The notes under the pieces: model-generated
Database searches by the model: none
What the model saw: only the letters and a program-made list of their open reading frames with translations
What the model was told of the DNA's origin: nothing
Shown here: positions 8,733-16,679 of the stretch, piece after piece
Layout: each line of letters opens with the position of its first letter
Position numbering within the stretch: the stretch's first letter is position 1
Program-made: the position numbers and the translations under genes
Source of the DNA: Falsihalocynthiibacter sp042445055
GTDB taxonomy: Bacteria; Pseudomonadota; Alphaproteobacteria; Rhodobacterales; Rhodobacteraceae
Direction of reading: 5' to 3'
DNA length: 64,000 nucleotides
NCBI RefSeq assembly: GCF_042445055.1
Contig: NZ_CP170339.1
Span: forward strand, 2,046,001 to 2,110,000

Positions 8733-9302
8733 CTAGTTACCCGCAGCCAGCATATGGCGAGCATCCCGAAGCACTCCCGCCAAATCACGCATGAGATCAG
8801 CTTCCAGAGGATCATCCCCCTTCGCCCCAACACGCGCGTCTGGAAGCATAGGAAATGTCACAAGCGACACCTCCCACAATTCCAATTCCGTCAGGACCCT
8901 CTGGCCCTGTTTGTTCTTTGTCGCCTTCTTGGTACGATACCCGATAGAGAGGCCGTCAATTGCTCCGGCCTGAATAAGCGCCATCGCCTCACGCCCCTTC
9001 TCGACATCACTCAAGAGCCGCCCTTTTACATAAAGACCCTGCTCATCTTCACGCACCTCGTCCCAAATACCGATCGGCTGGGATGGATCATGCTGCCAGA
9101 GCATCTTAACGCTGCGCTTTTTCTTGCTCAGATGCGCAAGCGAACCCGCATATGCGCCCTTGGCGACAACATCTCCGCCCTGATCGCACTTACCAAACAG
9201 GCTCGCATAGCCCTCAATGATGGTGCCATCCGTCACCGTCACACCTTCGTCCAAGCGACAGAATTTACGCTCAAGACCTGTATCGCAAAGCATTGAATTC
9301 AT
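8733..9302 (-). CDS. GTA prohead protease, HK97 family (g4-like)
   Basis: This 189-residue U35-type phage prohead serine protease has the conserved EGYASLFGKCDQGGDVVAKGAY start, the catalytic His71 in KMLWQHDPSQPIG and the catalytic Ser119 in DGLSIGYR. It processes the capsid precursor encoded 36 bp downstream during head maturation. The first ATG (9302) follows AAGGAAACAAC, a fair ribosome-binding site; a second ATG three codons on is possible. Length is normal for GTA proteases. Confidence 0.94.
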   Translation of the reverse strand: MNSMLCDTGLERKFCRLDEGVTVTDGTIIEGYASLFGKCDQGGDVVAKGAYAGSLAHLSKKKRSVKMLWQHDPSQPIGIWDEVREDEQGLYVKGRLLSDVEKGREAMALIQAGAIDGLSIGYRTKKATKNKQGQRVLTELELWEVSLVTFPMLPDARVGAKGDDPLEADLMRDLAGVLRDARHMLAAGN

Positions 9303-9311
9303 GTTGTTTCC

Positions 9312-9560
9312 TTATGTTGGTGCAATATCCATCAGCGACGCAATCCCCTGCGCAAGGATCACCCCCACCACACCGTAAACCGCCAGCCACAGCCGCTTTT
9401 CCAAACGCTCAATCGCCTGTTCGATGCGGCCAAGTCGTTGCTCAAGGGCCTCGAACTGTAACTTAGTTACGCGCTCGTTCGCCTCAATTCGGGCGGCTGC
9501 CGCGTCAAACCCCTCATAGAGGTATCGCGACCCACCCCGCGTTGGCACATGCTCACTCAT
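9312..9560 (-). CDS. Small GTA protein with coiled coil and TM segment (g3.5-like)
   Basis: This protein of 82 residues sits between portal and protease genes, where RcGTA carries orf g3.5. The middle (AAAARIEANERVTKLQFEALEQRLGRIEQAIERLEKRL) is a strong heptad-like coiled coil, followed by one hydrophobic segment (LWLAVYGVVGVILAQGIASLM). The ATG overlaps the portal stop by four bases (ATGA). The function of g3.5 proteins is not established; a membrane-linked assembly role or an accessory role would fit the TM segment but is a guess. Confidence 0.82.
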   Translation of the reverse strand: MSEHVPTRGGSRYLYEGFDAAAARIEANERVTKLQFEALEQRLGRIEQAIERLEKRLWLAVYGVVGVILAQGIASLMDIAPT

Positions 9561-10741
9561 TCCGCTTCCGCCATCTTGGGAAGGCCAAGTATCGCGCGCT
9601 TCTCCGCATCCGTAAGGAACAGCGCCTCACTCACGCGGCGCCACTGTTGATCCCGCTCGGACGACAACGCCGACACCTGATCCAGATCAGGCTTAAGCTC
9701 CAATCGTTCACCGCCAAACTGGCCCAACCAATCCGCAATGCTCGCCGCCACCCGCGTCGCCAAGGGAACCACCGTTAAACGGTAAAACGCGCGGTTGGCC
9801 TCTTGATAATTCGCATATGTCGCGTCACCGGGAATACCGAGCAGCATTGGCGGAACCCCAAACGCAATCGAGATTTCACGCGCTGCGGCCTCTTTGGTCT
9901 TCTGGAATTCCATATCCGAAGGCGAAAACCCCATCGGTTTCCAATCCAATCCACCCTCAAGCAACATCGGCCGCCCCGCATTCGCCGCACCCTGATGATA
10001 GCTCGCCATTTCATCCTGAAGCCGCTCGTATTGCTCGTTCGTCATGCTCGCACCATCCGCGCCACGATACACAATCGCACCCGATGGACGCGCCGCATTA
10101 TCGAGCAGCCCCTTACTCCAACGGCTGGCCGCATTATGCACGTCAATCGCACTCGCCGCTGCCTGAAGCGGACTAAGCCCGTAATGATCGTCCTGCGGGT
10201 GGAAACTCTTGATATGACAGATCGGGCTCACTTGCCCCACAATGTCAAACCGATGCTTGCGTCCACCAACGGCATATTCATATGCCACCGGCCAACCGTC
10301 CCCACCTGGTACAAGGCTCATGCGATCACTGCGAAGAACGTGCATCTCAAGCGGCAACCCCGTTTCGCCGACGACGGCCTCCAAGTACCCATTGCCCGTC
10401 AACAAAATCTGCCCGAACAAACTCTCAAGTAGCTCCGCACGCCCCTGCGCGCCATTCGGCGACGCCAATAGCGACAAGATCGGGTGTGTCTCATAACGGC
10501 ACCCGCTGTCCTGCAAAACGAGCGGCAGCGCCGCCGCAGCTTCGGCAATCAACTTCACACTCCGAAAGCCAACGGGATTGTTCACAAAACCCGTCTTGGT
10601 AAGCGAAACAACATCCCGTGGGCTCCACGCTACACGGCCGCTCCCATGATACGCCACAACCTTCCCCGCCGCCGAGGCCTTGGTCGCCGTAGGGCCCGCT
10701 TGCGGGGCCGTATCGCTGCGTTTTAGAAAATCAAATACCAT
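9557..10741 (-). CDS. GTA portal protein (g3-like)
   Basis: This 394-residue HK97-type portal protein forms the dodecameric ring through which DNA enters the head. I start at the ATG at 10741, nine bases after AGGAG; a TTG 13 codons upstream would give a longer product without a ribosome-binding site. Family features are NPVGFRSVKLIAEAAAALPLVL, GNGYLEAVVGETGLPLEMHVLRSDRM, HIKSFHPQDDHYGLSPLQAAASAID, and REISIAFGVPPMLLGIPGDATYANYQEANRAFYR. The length fits GTA portals (about 390-400). Confidence 0.95.
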   Translation of the reverse strand: MVFDFLKRSDTAPQAGPTATKASAAGKVVAYHGSGRVAWSPRDVVSLTKTGFVNNPVGFRSVKLIAEAAAALPLVLQDSGCRYETHPILSLLASPNGAQGRAELLESLFGQILLTGNGYLEAVVGETGLPLEMHVLRSDRMSLVPGGDGWPVAYEYAVGGRKHRFDIVGQVSPICHIKSFHPQDDHYGLSPLQAAASAIDVHNAASRWSKGLLDNAARPSGAIVYRGADGASMTNEQYERLQDEMASYHQGAANAGRPMLLEGGLDWKPMGFSPSDMEFQKTKEAAAREISIAFGVPPMLLGIPGDATYANYQEANRAFYRLTVVPLATRVAASIADWLGQFGGERLELKPDLDQVSALSSERDQQWRRVSEALFLTDAEKRAILGLPKMAEAE

Positions 10742-10871
10742 CCAAAGAGGCTCCTGTTTCTTCGCCAGCGGCACCCACAATCAGGTAACACATTGACTTA
10801 TTTGAATAAGAAAGAACGCTTGCGCTTCCATTCCCGTTGAAAGCAGTTTCGCACAAATCCCTAAAGAACTC

Positions 10872-12215
10872 TTAAAGGGTGCGTACGCGGGGGCGTTGCG
10901 CCACCTTGTTTGGTGCAATCAGGAGGTCCGTAATCGCCCACACCAACGCGTCCACGCGATCCGGGCTTCCTTTGCCTTCATACCCCTGCTGGGTCATACG
11001 GCACATCTGATCCTCAAGCGCTGTGAACGCCCCAAGGTGTTGCACGCGTCCCTGCGCATAAAGCGCGGCTACGGGCTCTGCGCGCGCGGATTTACCCTTG
11101 CTGGCACGGACAGGCTTGTAACTCACCATCGGATCAAGCTGCCGAATAACCGACTCAACCAAATCGCCGCCCTGATTCACTTCCGCCACAAGGCAATCCG
11201 CTCCGTGTCGCTCCATCGCGTCCAGCGCCGCCTGCGCCCACTCATTCGGTGCCGCACCGCTCACGCTCGCATCTTCCAGAACCACAGCGTGCCAGTCCTT
11301 CGGCTCGCCATCGGTACACGCGCCCACTACGAGAATCCCGCATTCGTCCGACCCCTTGTGTCCCGTAACAGGCGGATCAACTGCAACAACGATCCGCGTC
11401 AAACCATCTGGCGCATCAACGCGCGCCTGATCCAACATCCCAAGCGTCCACATCGCGCCCTGCGTATCCTCCAACAAGACCCCGTCCAGCTCCTGCCGTC
11501 CAAGCCGCGTCCCCGCATAGCGCGTCCGCACTTCCTCAAGGAAACTCGCCGCCAGATAGGCCTTATTTGCCTCTGTCGGCGCTTGCGTAACGACCGTCGA
11601 TTTATTGGCAAGGATAGCCTTAAGCACCGCAACATTGCGCGGTGTCGTCGTCACGCATTGCCGTGGCATCTCGCCCAATCTCAATCCGAACTGAAGCATA
11701 TCCCACGCTTCCTCGGCACGCTTCCATTTCGCTAGCTCATCCACCCACGCCGCATCAAACTGCGGCCCCCGCAAGCTCTCCGGATCATGCGCCGAGAATA
11801 TCTGCGCTGTGGCTCCATTCGGCCAAACCAGCCGCTTGCGCCCCGCCTGCCACTCGGGACGACGATCTGGCGGAGAACAGGCCAAAATCCCGCTCTCGCC
11901 AAAAACCATCACCTCGCGGACCTGATCAATCGTCTCGCCCACCAACGCCACACGCTTGGAGCGCCCCGGATCAAGCGGGCACGCCCCCTCAACCTCTGAC
12001 CGCACCCATTCAGACCCCGCACGGGTTTTTCCCGCGCCACGGCCTCCCATAATGACCCACGTGCGCCAATCCCCTTCCGGCGGCAACTGATGCGGCAAGG
12101 CCCAAAACTCGAACAACCAAGGCAGCGCCAAGAGCGACTCCTCCCCTAGTTCATTCAGAAACTCCTCCTGAATTATGGGCGGCGCGCAAGCGAGCCAAGC
12201 GGCCCCCGATGTCAC
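10872..12215 (-). CDS. GTA terminase large subunit (g2-like)
   Basis: This DNA-packaging motor is 447 residues from the GTG at 12215. The Walker A motif GGRGAGKT lies at residues 57-64. The ATPase domain includes SLRGPQFDAAWVDELAKW. The C-terminal RNase H-like nuclease has VAVDPPVTG, AEVNQGGDLVE and SPDRVDALVWAITDLL as its acidic motifs. I choose the GTG because the family begins TSxAAWLA..PP right there; reading back to 12359 would add 48 residues that are the out-of-frame shadow of g1. The gene overlaps g1 by 65 bp. It packs host DNA fragments into particles in the GTA system. Confidence 0.93.
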   Translation of the reverse strand: MTSGAAWLACAPPIIQEEFLNELGEESLLALPWLFEFWALPHQLPPEGDWRTWVIMGGRGAGKTRAGSEWVRSEVEGACPLDPGRSKRVALVGETIDQVREVMVFGESGILACSPPDRRPEWQAGRKRLVWPNGATAQIFSAHDPESLRGPQFDAAWVDELAKWKRAEEAWDMLQFGLRLGEMPRQCVTTTPRNVAVLKAILANKSTVVTQAPTEANKAYLAASFLEEVRTRYAGTRLGRQELDGVLLEDTQGAMWTLGMLDQARVDAPDGLTRIVVAVDPPVTGHKGSDECGILVVGACTDGEPKDWHAVVLEDASVSGAAPNEWAQAALDAMERHGADCLVAEVNQGGDLVESVIRQLDPMVSYKPVRASKGKSARAEPVAALYAQGRVQHLGAFTALEDQMCRMTQQGYEGKGSPDRVDALVWAITDLLIAPNKVAQRPRVRTL

Positions 12216-12492
12216 GTCGCGCTCGATCGAAGTCGAGTGCAAAGTCGTGGACGACTCCAGAACTCTGTTTGCGAAGTTTTTCAACACGCGCCCTTTCCTC
12301 AAATAATGTCTGCAAGGCCTTGGACAATTCTCGCGAAAGCCCCGTGGCCTCGCGGGCATTTACGTCCTCGCCTACTTCCAGTGTCTGAATGGCGCCCTCG
12401 ACCGCGCCAATCAATCGCTTAACCTGCTTTTCAGCAATCAGAAGCAACTCTTCCGAAGTGCCGTTTTCCTCAATCGGTGTATCTAGTGTCAT
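12151..12492 (-). CDS. GTA terminase small subunit (g1-like)
   Basis: This protein is 113 residues from the ATG at 12492 (MTLDTPIEENGTSEELLLIAEKQVKRLIGAVEGAIQTLEVGEDVNAREATGLSRELSKALQTLFEERARVEKLRKQ), almost all helix with a charged central coiled-coil region. RcGTA g1 is the small terminase and has similar length and position as first gene of the cluster. Sequence conservation in this family is weak, so the call rests on position, size and helical character. A frame extending 40 residues further upstream exists but is not typical. The end overlaps the large terminase start. Confidence 0.82.
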   Translation of the reverse strand: MTLDTPIEENGTSEELLLIAEKQVKRLIGAVEGAIQTLEVGEDVNAREATGLSRELSKALQTLFEERARVEKLRKQSSGVVHDFALDFDRARRDIGGRLARLRAAHNSGGVSE

Positions 12493-12639
12493 GTAGATTA
12501 ACGCCCGCCTCTCATGCTTTGCCCGCACGAGAGAAACACAACAAGCCCGCCCATCCTCTGGATGATTGGAACACATCGCATTCCTTCTAGCTCGATGGAA
12601 AAATTGCCACAAAATGAACTAAAAATCAATGTTATCATA

Positions 12640-12656
12640 GTGTTGCACAGCAACAC
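12640..12656. promoter_or_regulatory. Inverted repeat in the GTA upstream region
   Basis: A perfect inverted repeat GTGTTGC-ACA-GCAACAC lies about 150 bp upstream of the first GTA gene, in the AT-rich gap between the mltG terminator and g1. It has the size and symmetry of a dimeric regulator's binding site. GTA clusters are controlled at this promoter (GafA in R. capsulatus), but I cannot say which protein would bind here, nor place a confident -35/-10 pair. Confidence 0.45.
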
Positions 12657-12717
12657 CCACCGAACGCACATCGCATTTTTGCGTTTAATTTCAACGTACC
12701 CACCAAAAATCAGACAC

Positions 12718-12745
12718 AAAAAAAGGCACCCCGAAACGGGATGCC
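12718..12745 (-). terminator. Rho-independent terminator of mltG
   Basis: On the minus strand a 9-bp stem (GGCATCCCG-TTT-CGGGGTGCC, one G-T pair) is followed by seven T residues, about 29 bp after the mltG stop. It insulates the GTA cluster from the fatty-acid genes. Confidence 0.9.
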
Positions 12746-12773
12746 TCTTTCATTTCTGTGATGGGATCAGACC

Positions 12774-13928
12774 CTAATTATCGGTTCTTTCGGCCTCGAT
12801 CTTGCGCCACTCCGCCACGTTTTCGTTGTGCTCACGAAGAGTCTCGGCAAATGCGTGCCCCCCTGTTCCATCTGCAACAAAGTAGAAGTACTTGGTACTG
12901 TCCGGATTCAACGCTGCCTCAATGGCCGCTTTACCGGGGTTCGCAATCGGCGTTGGCGGCAATCCCGCGTGGACATATGTGTTCCAAGGCGTATCACGGC
13001 GCAATTCACTCTGACGCAAACCACGTCCCAACGCACCCTTACCGCCCGTCACACCATAGACAACCGTCGGGTCTGTCTGAAGCATCATGCCTTCATTCAA
13101 GCGGTTCACGAACACGCTCGCCACCTGACGGCGCTCATCCGCAAGGCCGGTTTCCTTCTCGACAATAGATGCCAAAATCAACGCCTCTTCGACGCTTTCC
13201 AGTGGCAATCCTTCATCGCGATTGGCCCACGCTGCACCCAATACAGAGTTCTGGCGGCGCGTCATTTCCGCAAGCACATCAGCGCGCGCAGTCCCCGAAG
13301 TCACCTCATAGCTATCAGGCGCAAGCGTACCTTCCGCAGGTGTATCTTCGATCTCGCCTGTCAAGAAATCCGCAGCCTTGAGCGCCTCGGCAATCTGCCA
13401 GCTTGTTGCACCTTCCGCGAGCGCAATCCGATACCGCAGATCCGCGTCCTGACGTGCAGCATCAAAGCCTACAGGGACATCATCGACACCCGGCTCAAAT
13501 GCGAACTTCTCCACAAAACGGTTGCTCTCGGGGTCAAGCTCACGCAGTTGAACTTCGTTGCGTAACACCCCGATACGATAGAGAATTTCCGAACCACAGG
13601 TCGAACGTCCATCTCCCGTAACAAGGTCCACAATCTCGCGCATGGACGTACCCGCCGGGATCAAAAAGCTCCCCGCTTTCAGGTCCTGCGCCTTTTCCGA
13701 ATAGTTCACACCAACACTGAAAATATACCCGTTGGAAATCGCGCCCTGCTCATTCAAGCTCGTCGCAACCCTGCTCATATTCGATCCGGAATCAACCTTA
13801 AGACAGATCGCCGTTTCCAGCGGCCCCTCGGCGTCATACTCATTGGTTGCCCACATCGCCAAACCGCCCAAACAGAACAGTATCACGACCAGAAATGTCA
13901 GGGCACTCGAAGCAAAATTGCGCCACAT
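12774..13928 (-). CDS. mltG: Endolytic murein transglycosylase MltG
   Basis: This 384-residue YceG/MltG family protein cleaves nascent glycan strands in the periplasm and so sets their length. It has one N-terminal membrane anchor (residues about 7-28), a LysM-like region, and the catalytic block with ASIVEKETG, where Glu257 aligns with the active-site Glu of E. coli MltG. TDPTVVYG and the C-terminal NTYVHAGLPPTPIANPGKAAIEAALNP are further family signatures. Its ATG overlaps the stop of fabF (TGATG), so the two genes are co-transcribed, and a strong terminator follows. The length is typical. Confidence 0.96.
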   Translation of the reverse strand: MWRNFASSALTFLVVILFCLGGLAMWATNEYDAEGPLETAICLKVDSGSNMSRVATSLNEQGAISNGYIFSVGVNYSEKAQDLKAGSFLIPAGTSMREIVDLVTGDGRSTCGSEILYRIGVLRNEVQLRELDPESNRFVEKFAFEPGVDDVPVGFDAARQDADLRYRIALAEGATSWQIAEALKAADFLTGEIEDTPAEGTLAPDSYEVTSGTARADVLAEMTRRQNSVLGAAWANRDEGLPLESVEEALILASIVEKETGLADERRQVASVFVNRLNEGMMLQTDPTVVYGVTGGKGALGRGLRQSELRRDTPWNTYVHAGLPPTPIANPGKAAIEAALNPDSTKYFYFVADGTGGHAFAETLREHNENVAEWRKIEAERTDN

Positions 13929-15190
13929 CAGCTTGCCACCTTACCGAATACAACACTCGCATTTGTGCCGCCAAATCCAAACGAGTTGGACAGGGCAATG
14001 TTGATTTCGCGCTTCACCGCCTTAAGCGGCGCAAGGTCCAATCGTGGGGTCACATCGGGGTTCTCAAGGTTAAGCGTCGGCGGCGCCACCTGATCGCGGA
14101 TTGCAAGGATACAGAATATCCCCTCAATCGCACCAGCAGCCCCAAGAAGGTGCCCAGTGGCCGATTTGGTCGAAGACATCGTCGCTTTGTCCGCAGCATC
14201 CCCCATCAAGCGCTCAACCGCGCCCAATTCAATGGTATCCGCCATTGTCGATGTTCCGTGCGCGTTGATGTAATCAATATCCGCAGGCGTAATACCCGCC
14301 CGCTTGATTGCCGCTTCCATTGAACGATACCCGCCATCACCATCGCTCGCAGGAGCCGTGATGTGATACGCATCTCCTGACAGTCCATAGCCCAGAACCT
14401 CGGCGTAGATCTTCGCACCGCGCGCCTTGGCGTGCTCGTATTCTTCAAGCACCACAACGCCTGCGCCCTCGCCCATCACGAATCCATCGCGATCTGCGTC
14501 ATAGGGGCGGCTCGCCGCTTTTGGGTCATCCGCACGAGAGGTCGAAAGCGCCTTGCACGCGTTAAAACCAGCGATGCCGATTTCCGAAATCGGGCTTTCT
14601 GCACCACCCGCAATCATAACGTCTGCATCGTCCAGCATGATCAAACGTGCGGCATCGCCAATCGCGTGCGCGCCAGTCGAACAGGCCGTAACAACCGCGT
14701 GGTTTGGCCCTTTGAAGCCGAATTTGATACTTACCTGACCGGAGACAAGGTTAATCAACGCGCCGGGGATAAAGAACGGCGACACACGGCGCGGTCCTTT
14801 TTCGGCCAACAGAACGGCCGTATCCGCAATCGATGACAAGCCACCAATACCCGAACCGATCATCACACCTGTACGGCATTTGCTCTCTTCATCCTCGGGC
14901 ATCCAGCCAGAGTCCTCAACAGCCTGCGTAGCAGCCGCCATACCATAGAGGATAAAGTCATCCACCTTACGGCGGTCCTTTGCATCCATATACTTATCAG
15001 GATTAAAGGTTCCGTTCGAACCATCCCCCAACGGGATTTCGCAGGCATATTTTGTCGCGACACGCTCGGGATCGAACCGCGTGATCGTTCCCGCGCCGGA
15101 TTCTCCGGCAATCAGCCGATCCCACGTTTCATCAACCCCGTCGGCCAATGGCGTAACCATTCCAAGACCTGTGACAACCACTCGCCGCAT
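13928..15190 (-). CDS. fabF: Beta-ketoacyl-ACP synthase II
   Basis: This 420-residue condensing enzyme elongates acyl-ACP with malonyl-ACP in fatty-acid synthesis. The catalytic triad Cys170 (TACSTGAHAIG), His311 (NAHGTSTMADT) and His347 (KSATGHLLGAAG) is intact. The start MRRVVVTGLGMVTPL is typical and GGAG precedes the ATG. A terminator separates it from acpP upstream, so it must have its own promoter or depend on read-through; mltG follows with overlapping stop and start codons. Confidence 0.97.
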   Translation of the reverse strand: MRRVVVTGLGMVTPLADGVDETWDRLIAGESGAGTITRFDPERVATKYACEIPLGDGSNGTFNPDKYMDAKDRRKVDDFILYGMAAATQAVEDSGWMPEDEESKCRTGVMIGSGIGGLSSIADTAVLLAEKGPRRVSPFFIPGALINLVSGQVSIKFGFKGPNHAVVTACSTGAHAIGDAARLIMLDDADVMIAGGAESPISEIGIAGFNACKALSTSRADDPKAASRPYDADRDGFVMGEGAGVVVLEEYEHAKARGAKIYAEVLGYGLSGDAYHITAPASDGDGGYRSMEAAIKRAGITPADIDYINAHGTSTMADTIELGAVERLMGDAADKATMSSTKSATGHLLGAAGAIEGIFCILAIRDQVAPPTLNLENPDVTPRLDLAPLKAVKREINIALSNSFGFGGTNASVVFGKVAS

Positions 15191-15323
15191 AACGTTTCTC
15201 CGCGTTTTTATTGTGTTAGCCCTTGATATAATGTTTCACGACCTCTGGGCAAGCCTAGAGCGCACAGCACGCCGCCAACCTCGGAATCGTGCCTACTCCG
15301 CCGTAAAAACAATACCGCGCCAT

Positions 15324-15352
15324 AAAAAAACGGCGCCCCGAGGAGCGCCGTT
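15324..15352 (-). terminator. Rho-independent terminator of acpP
   Basis: On the minus strand the stem AACGGCGC...GCGCCGTT with an 8-base loop ends in seven T residues. It lies about 22 bp after the acpP stop and before fabF. Confidence 0.88.
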
Positions 15353-15373
15353 CCTTAAAATTCGTCTTAAAGC

Positions 15374-15607
15374 TTAAGAAGCTTCTTTGATGAACTTAGT
15401 CGCATCGCCGAAAGTCTGAATTGTTTCAGCAGCGTCGTCAGGAATTTCGATTCCGAATTCTTCTTCGAACGCCATGACCAATTCAACTGTATCAAGGCTG
15501 TCTGCGCCCAAATCGTCGATGAAGGAAGCGTTTTCAACAACTTTCTCTTCTTCTACACCAAGGTGCTCTACGACGATCTTTTTTACGCGGTCTGCGATGT
15601 CGCTCAT
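15374..15607 (-). CDS. acpP: Acyl carrier protein
   Basis: This 77-residue acidic ACP carries the 4'-phosphopantetheine attachment site Ser37 in GADSLDTVELVMAFEEEF. It carries growing acyl chains for the FabD, FabF and FabG enzymes encoded around it. The ATG follows GAGGAAATAAC, a strong ribosome-binding site. It is a single-gene transcript, with a long structured leader upstream and its own terminator downstream, which fits a protein needed in large amounts. Confidence 0.98.
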   Translation of the reverse strand: MSDIADRVKKIVVEHLGVEEEKVVENASFIDDLGADSLDTVELVMAFEEEFGIEIPDDAAETIQTFGDATKFIKEAS

Positions 15608-15630
15608 GTTATTTCCTCATTCTACTGTCT

Positions 15631-15691
15631 GGGTGTTACCACCCGTTTCTTTCCTGCCCACAGTGGGCGACTTAAGCCCTGCTAACGCAGG
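15631..15691 (-). promoter_or_regulatory. Three consecutive short hairpins in the acpP leader
   Basis: The 325-bp gap between fabG and acpP contains no gene. Just upstream of the acpP ribosome-binding site three short perfect inverted repeats occur in a row: GGGTG-TTAC-CACCC (15631-15644), GCCCAC-A-GTGGGC (15656-15668) and CCTGC-TAAC-GCAGG (15678-15691). They would fold in the 5' untranslated RNA. Whether they control acpP or only stabilise the message is unknown. No convincing promoter hexamers could be placed. Confidence 0.5.
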
Positions 15692-15896
15692 AAATCCGGC
15701 AAACGTTCAATGCGCTGTCGGCTCTTTCTGCGCACCCTTTAGCACATCAATGCGACAAGGCAAACGCTTTCCAGAAGATAGGTGTTCAATCGTTGAAATC
15801 AAGTGAGTACCTGCCTCACCCTATCCAATCCCCGATACCTTACTCTTTCGTATATCGCGCGTCCATACTCTTTGAAATGCCCAGAAAGATATTCGC

Positions 15897-15916
15897 CGCC
15901 CGCGTTTCTGCGGGCG
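15897..15916 (-). terminator. Possible weak terminator of fabG
   Basis: A 7-bp perfect stem with a 6-base loop (CGCCCGC...GCGGGCG) lies about 17 bp after the fabG stop. There is no T run after it on the minus strand, so it may only slow transcription or protect the 3' end. Confidence 0.35.
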
Positions 15917-15932
15917 ACAGAACTTCTCTGCC

Positions 15933-16670
15933 CTAGAGCATCGCCATCCCACCGTTCACGTGCAGGGTCGAGCCCGTCACATAACCAGCCTCAGGACTCG
16001 CCAAGTAAAGCACCGCAGCCGCGATCTCGGCGGGTGTGCCCATACGCGCGGCTGGGATTTGCACGTTGATCTTGTCTTTTTGATCATCGGTAAGCTTATC
16101 CGTCATCGCTGTTGCGATAAATCCGGGCGCAACAGCGTTCGCTGTAATGCCACGGCTCGCAACCTCATAGGCAATGGACTTGGTCATACCGACCATACCC
16201 GCCTTTGACGCGGCATAGTTCGCCTGCCCCGGATTTCCGGTTGCGCCAACAATGCTAGAGATATTGATGATCCGGCCCCAGCGCGACTTCATCATCGGAC
16301 GCATAACACCCCGACAAAGGCGCATTGTAGATGTCAGGTTCACATCCAGAACCTGCTGCCATTCCTCATCGGACATCCGCATAAAGATCTGATCGCGCGT
16401 GATGCCAGCGTTATTCACAAGGATATCAACGCTGCCCATTGCCTCAATTGCGGCCTTAGGAAGGGCATCAACTGCCTCTGCATCCCCAAGGTTACACGGC
16501 AGGACATGAGTGCGGTCTCCGAGTTCTGCGGCCAACGCCTCAAGTGGCTCCACCCGCGTCCCCGAAAGGCCAACAGTCGCACCAGCCGCATGAAGCACCC
16601 GTGCAATCTCTCCGCCGATTCCGCCAGACGCGCCAGTGATCAGCGCGCATTTTCCAGTTAGATCAAACAT
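15933..16670 (-). CDS. fabG: 3-oxoacyl-ACP reductase
   Basis: This 245-residue short-chain dehydrogenase reduces beta-ketoacyl-ACP with NADPH. It has the cofactor motif TGASGGIG, NNAG, the catalytic Ser in NISSIVGATGNPGQ and YAASK, and the C-terminal PGFIATAMTDKL and GYVTGSTLHVNGGMAML. I choose the ATG at 16670 (MFDLTGK), six bases after AGGA; the ATG two codons upstream sits too close to that site. It follows fabD by 9 bp and is almost certainly in one operon with it. Confidence 0.97.
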   Translation of the reverse strand: MFDLTGKCALITGASGGIGGEIARVLHAAGATVGLSGTRVEPLEALAAELGDRTHVLPCNLGDAEAVDALPKAAIEAMGSVDILVNNAGITRDQIFMRMSDEEWQQVLDVNLTSTMRLCRGVMRPMMKSRWGRIINISSIVGATGNPGQANYAASKAGMVGMTKSIAYEVASRGITANAVAPGFIATAMTDKLTDDQKDKINVQIPAARMGTPAEIAAAVLYLASPEAGYVTGSTLHVNGGMAML

Positions 16671-16679
16671 TTGCATTCC

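Noticed and set aside
1..12492. Considered as an ordinary prophage
   Set aside because: No integrase, repressor, replication or lysis genes are present, and gene order and sizes (short tape measure, g3.5, g10.1, TIM-barrel tail tip) match a gene transfer agent.
12498..12719. Small minus-strand frame upstream of GTA g1 (73 codons)
   Set aside because: It reads through the probable regulatory region and has no family resemblance or clear ribosome-binding site.
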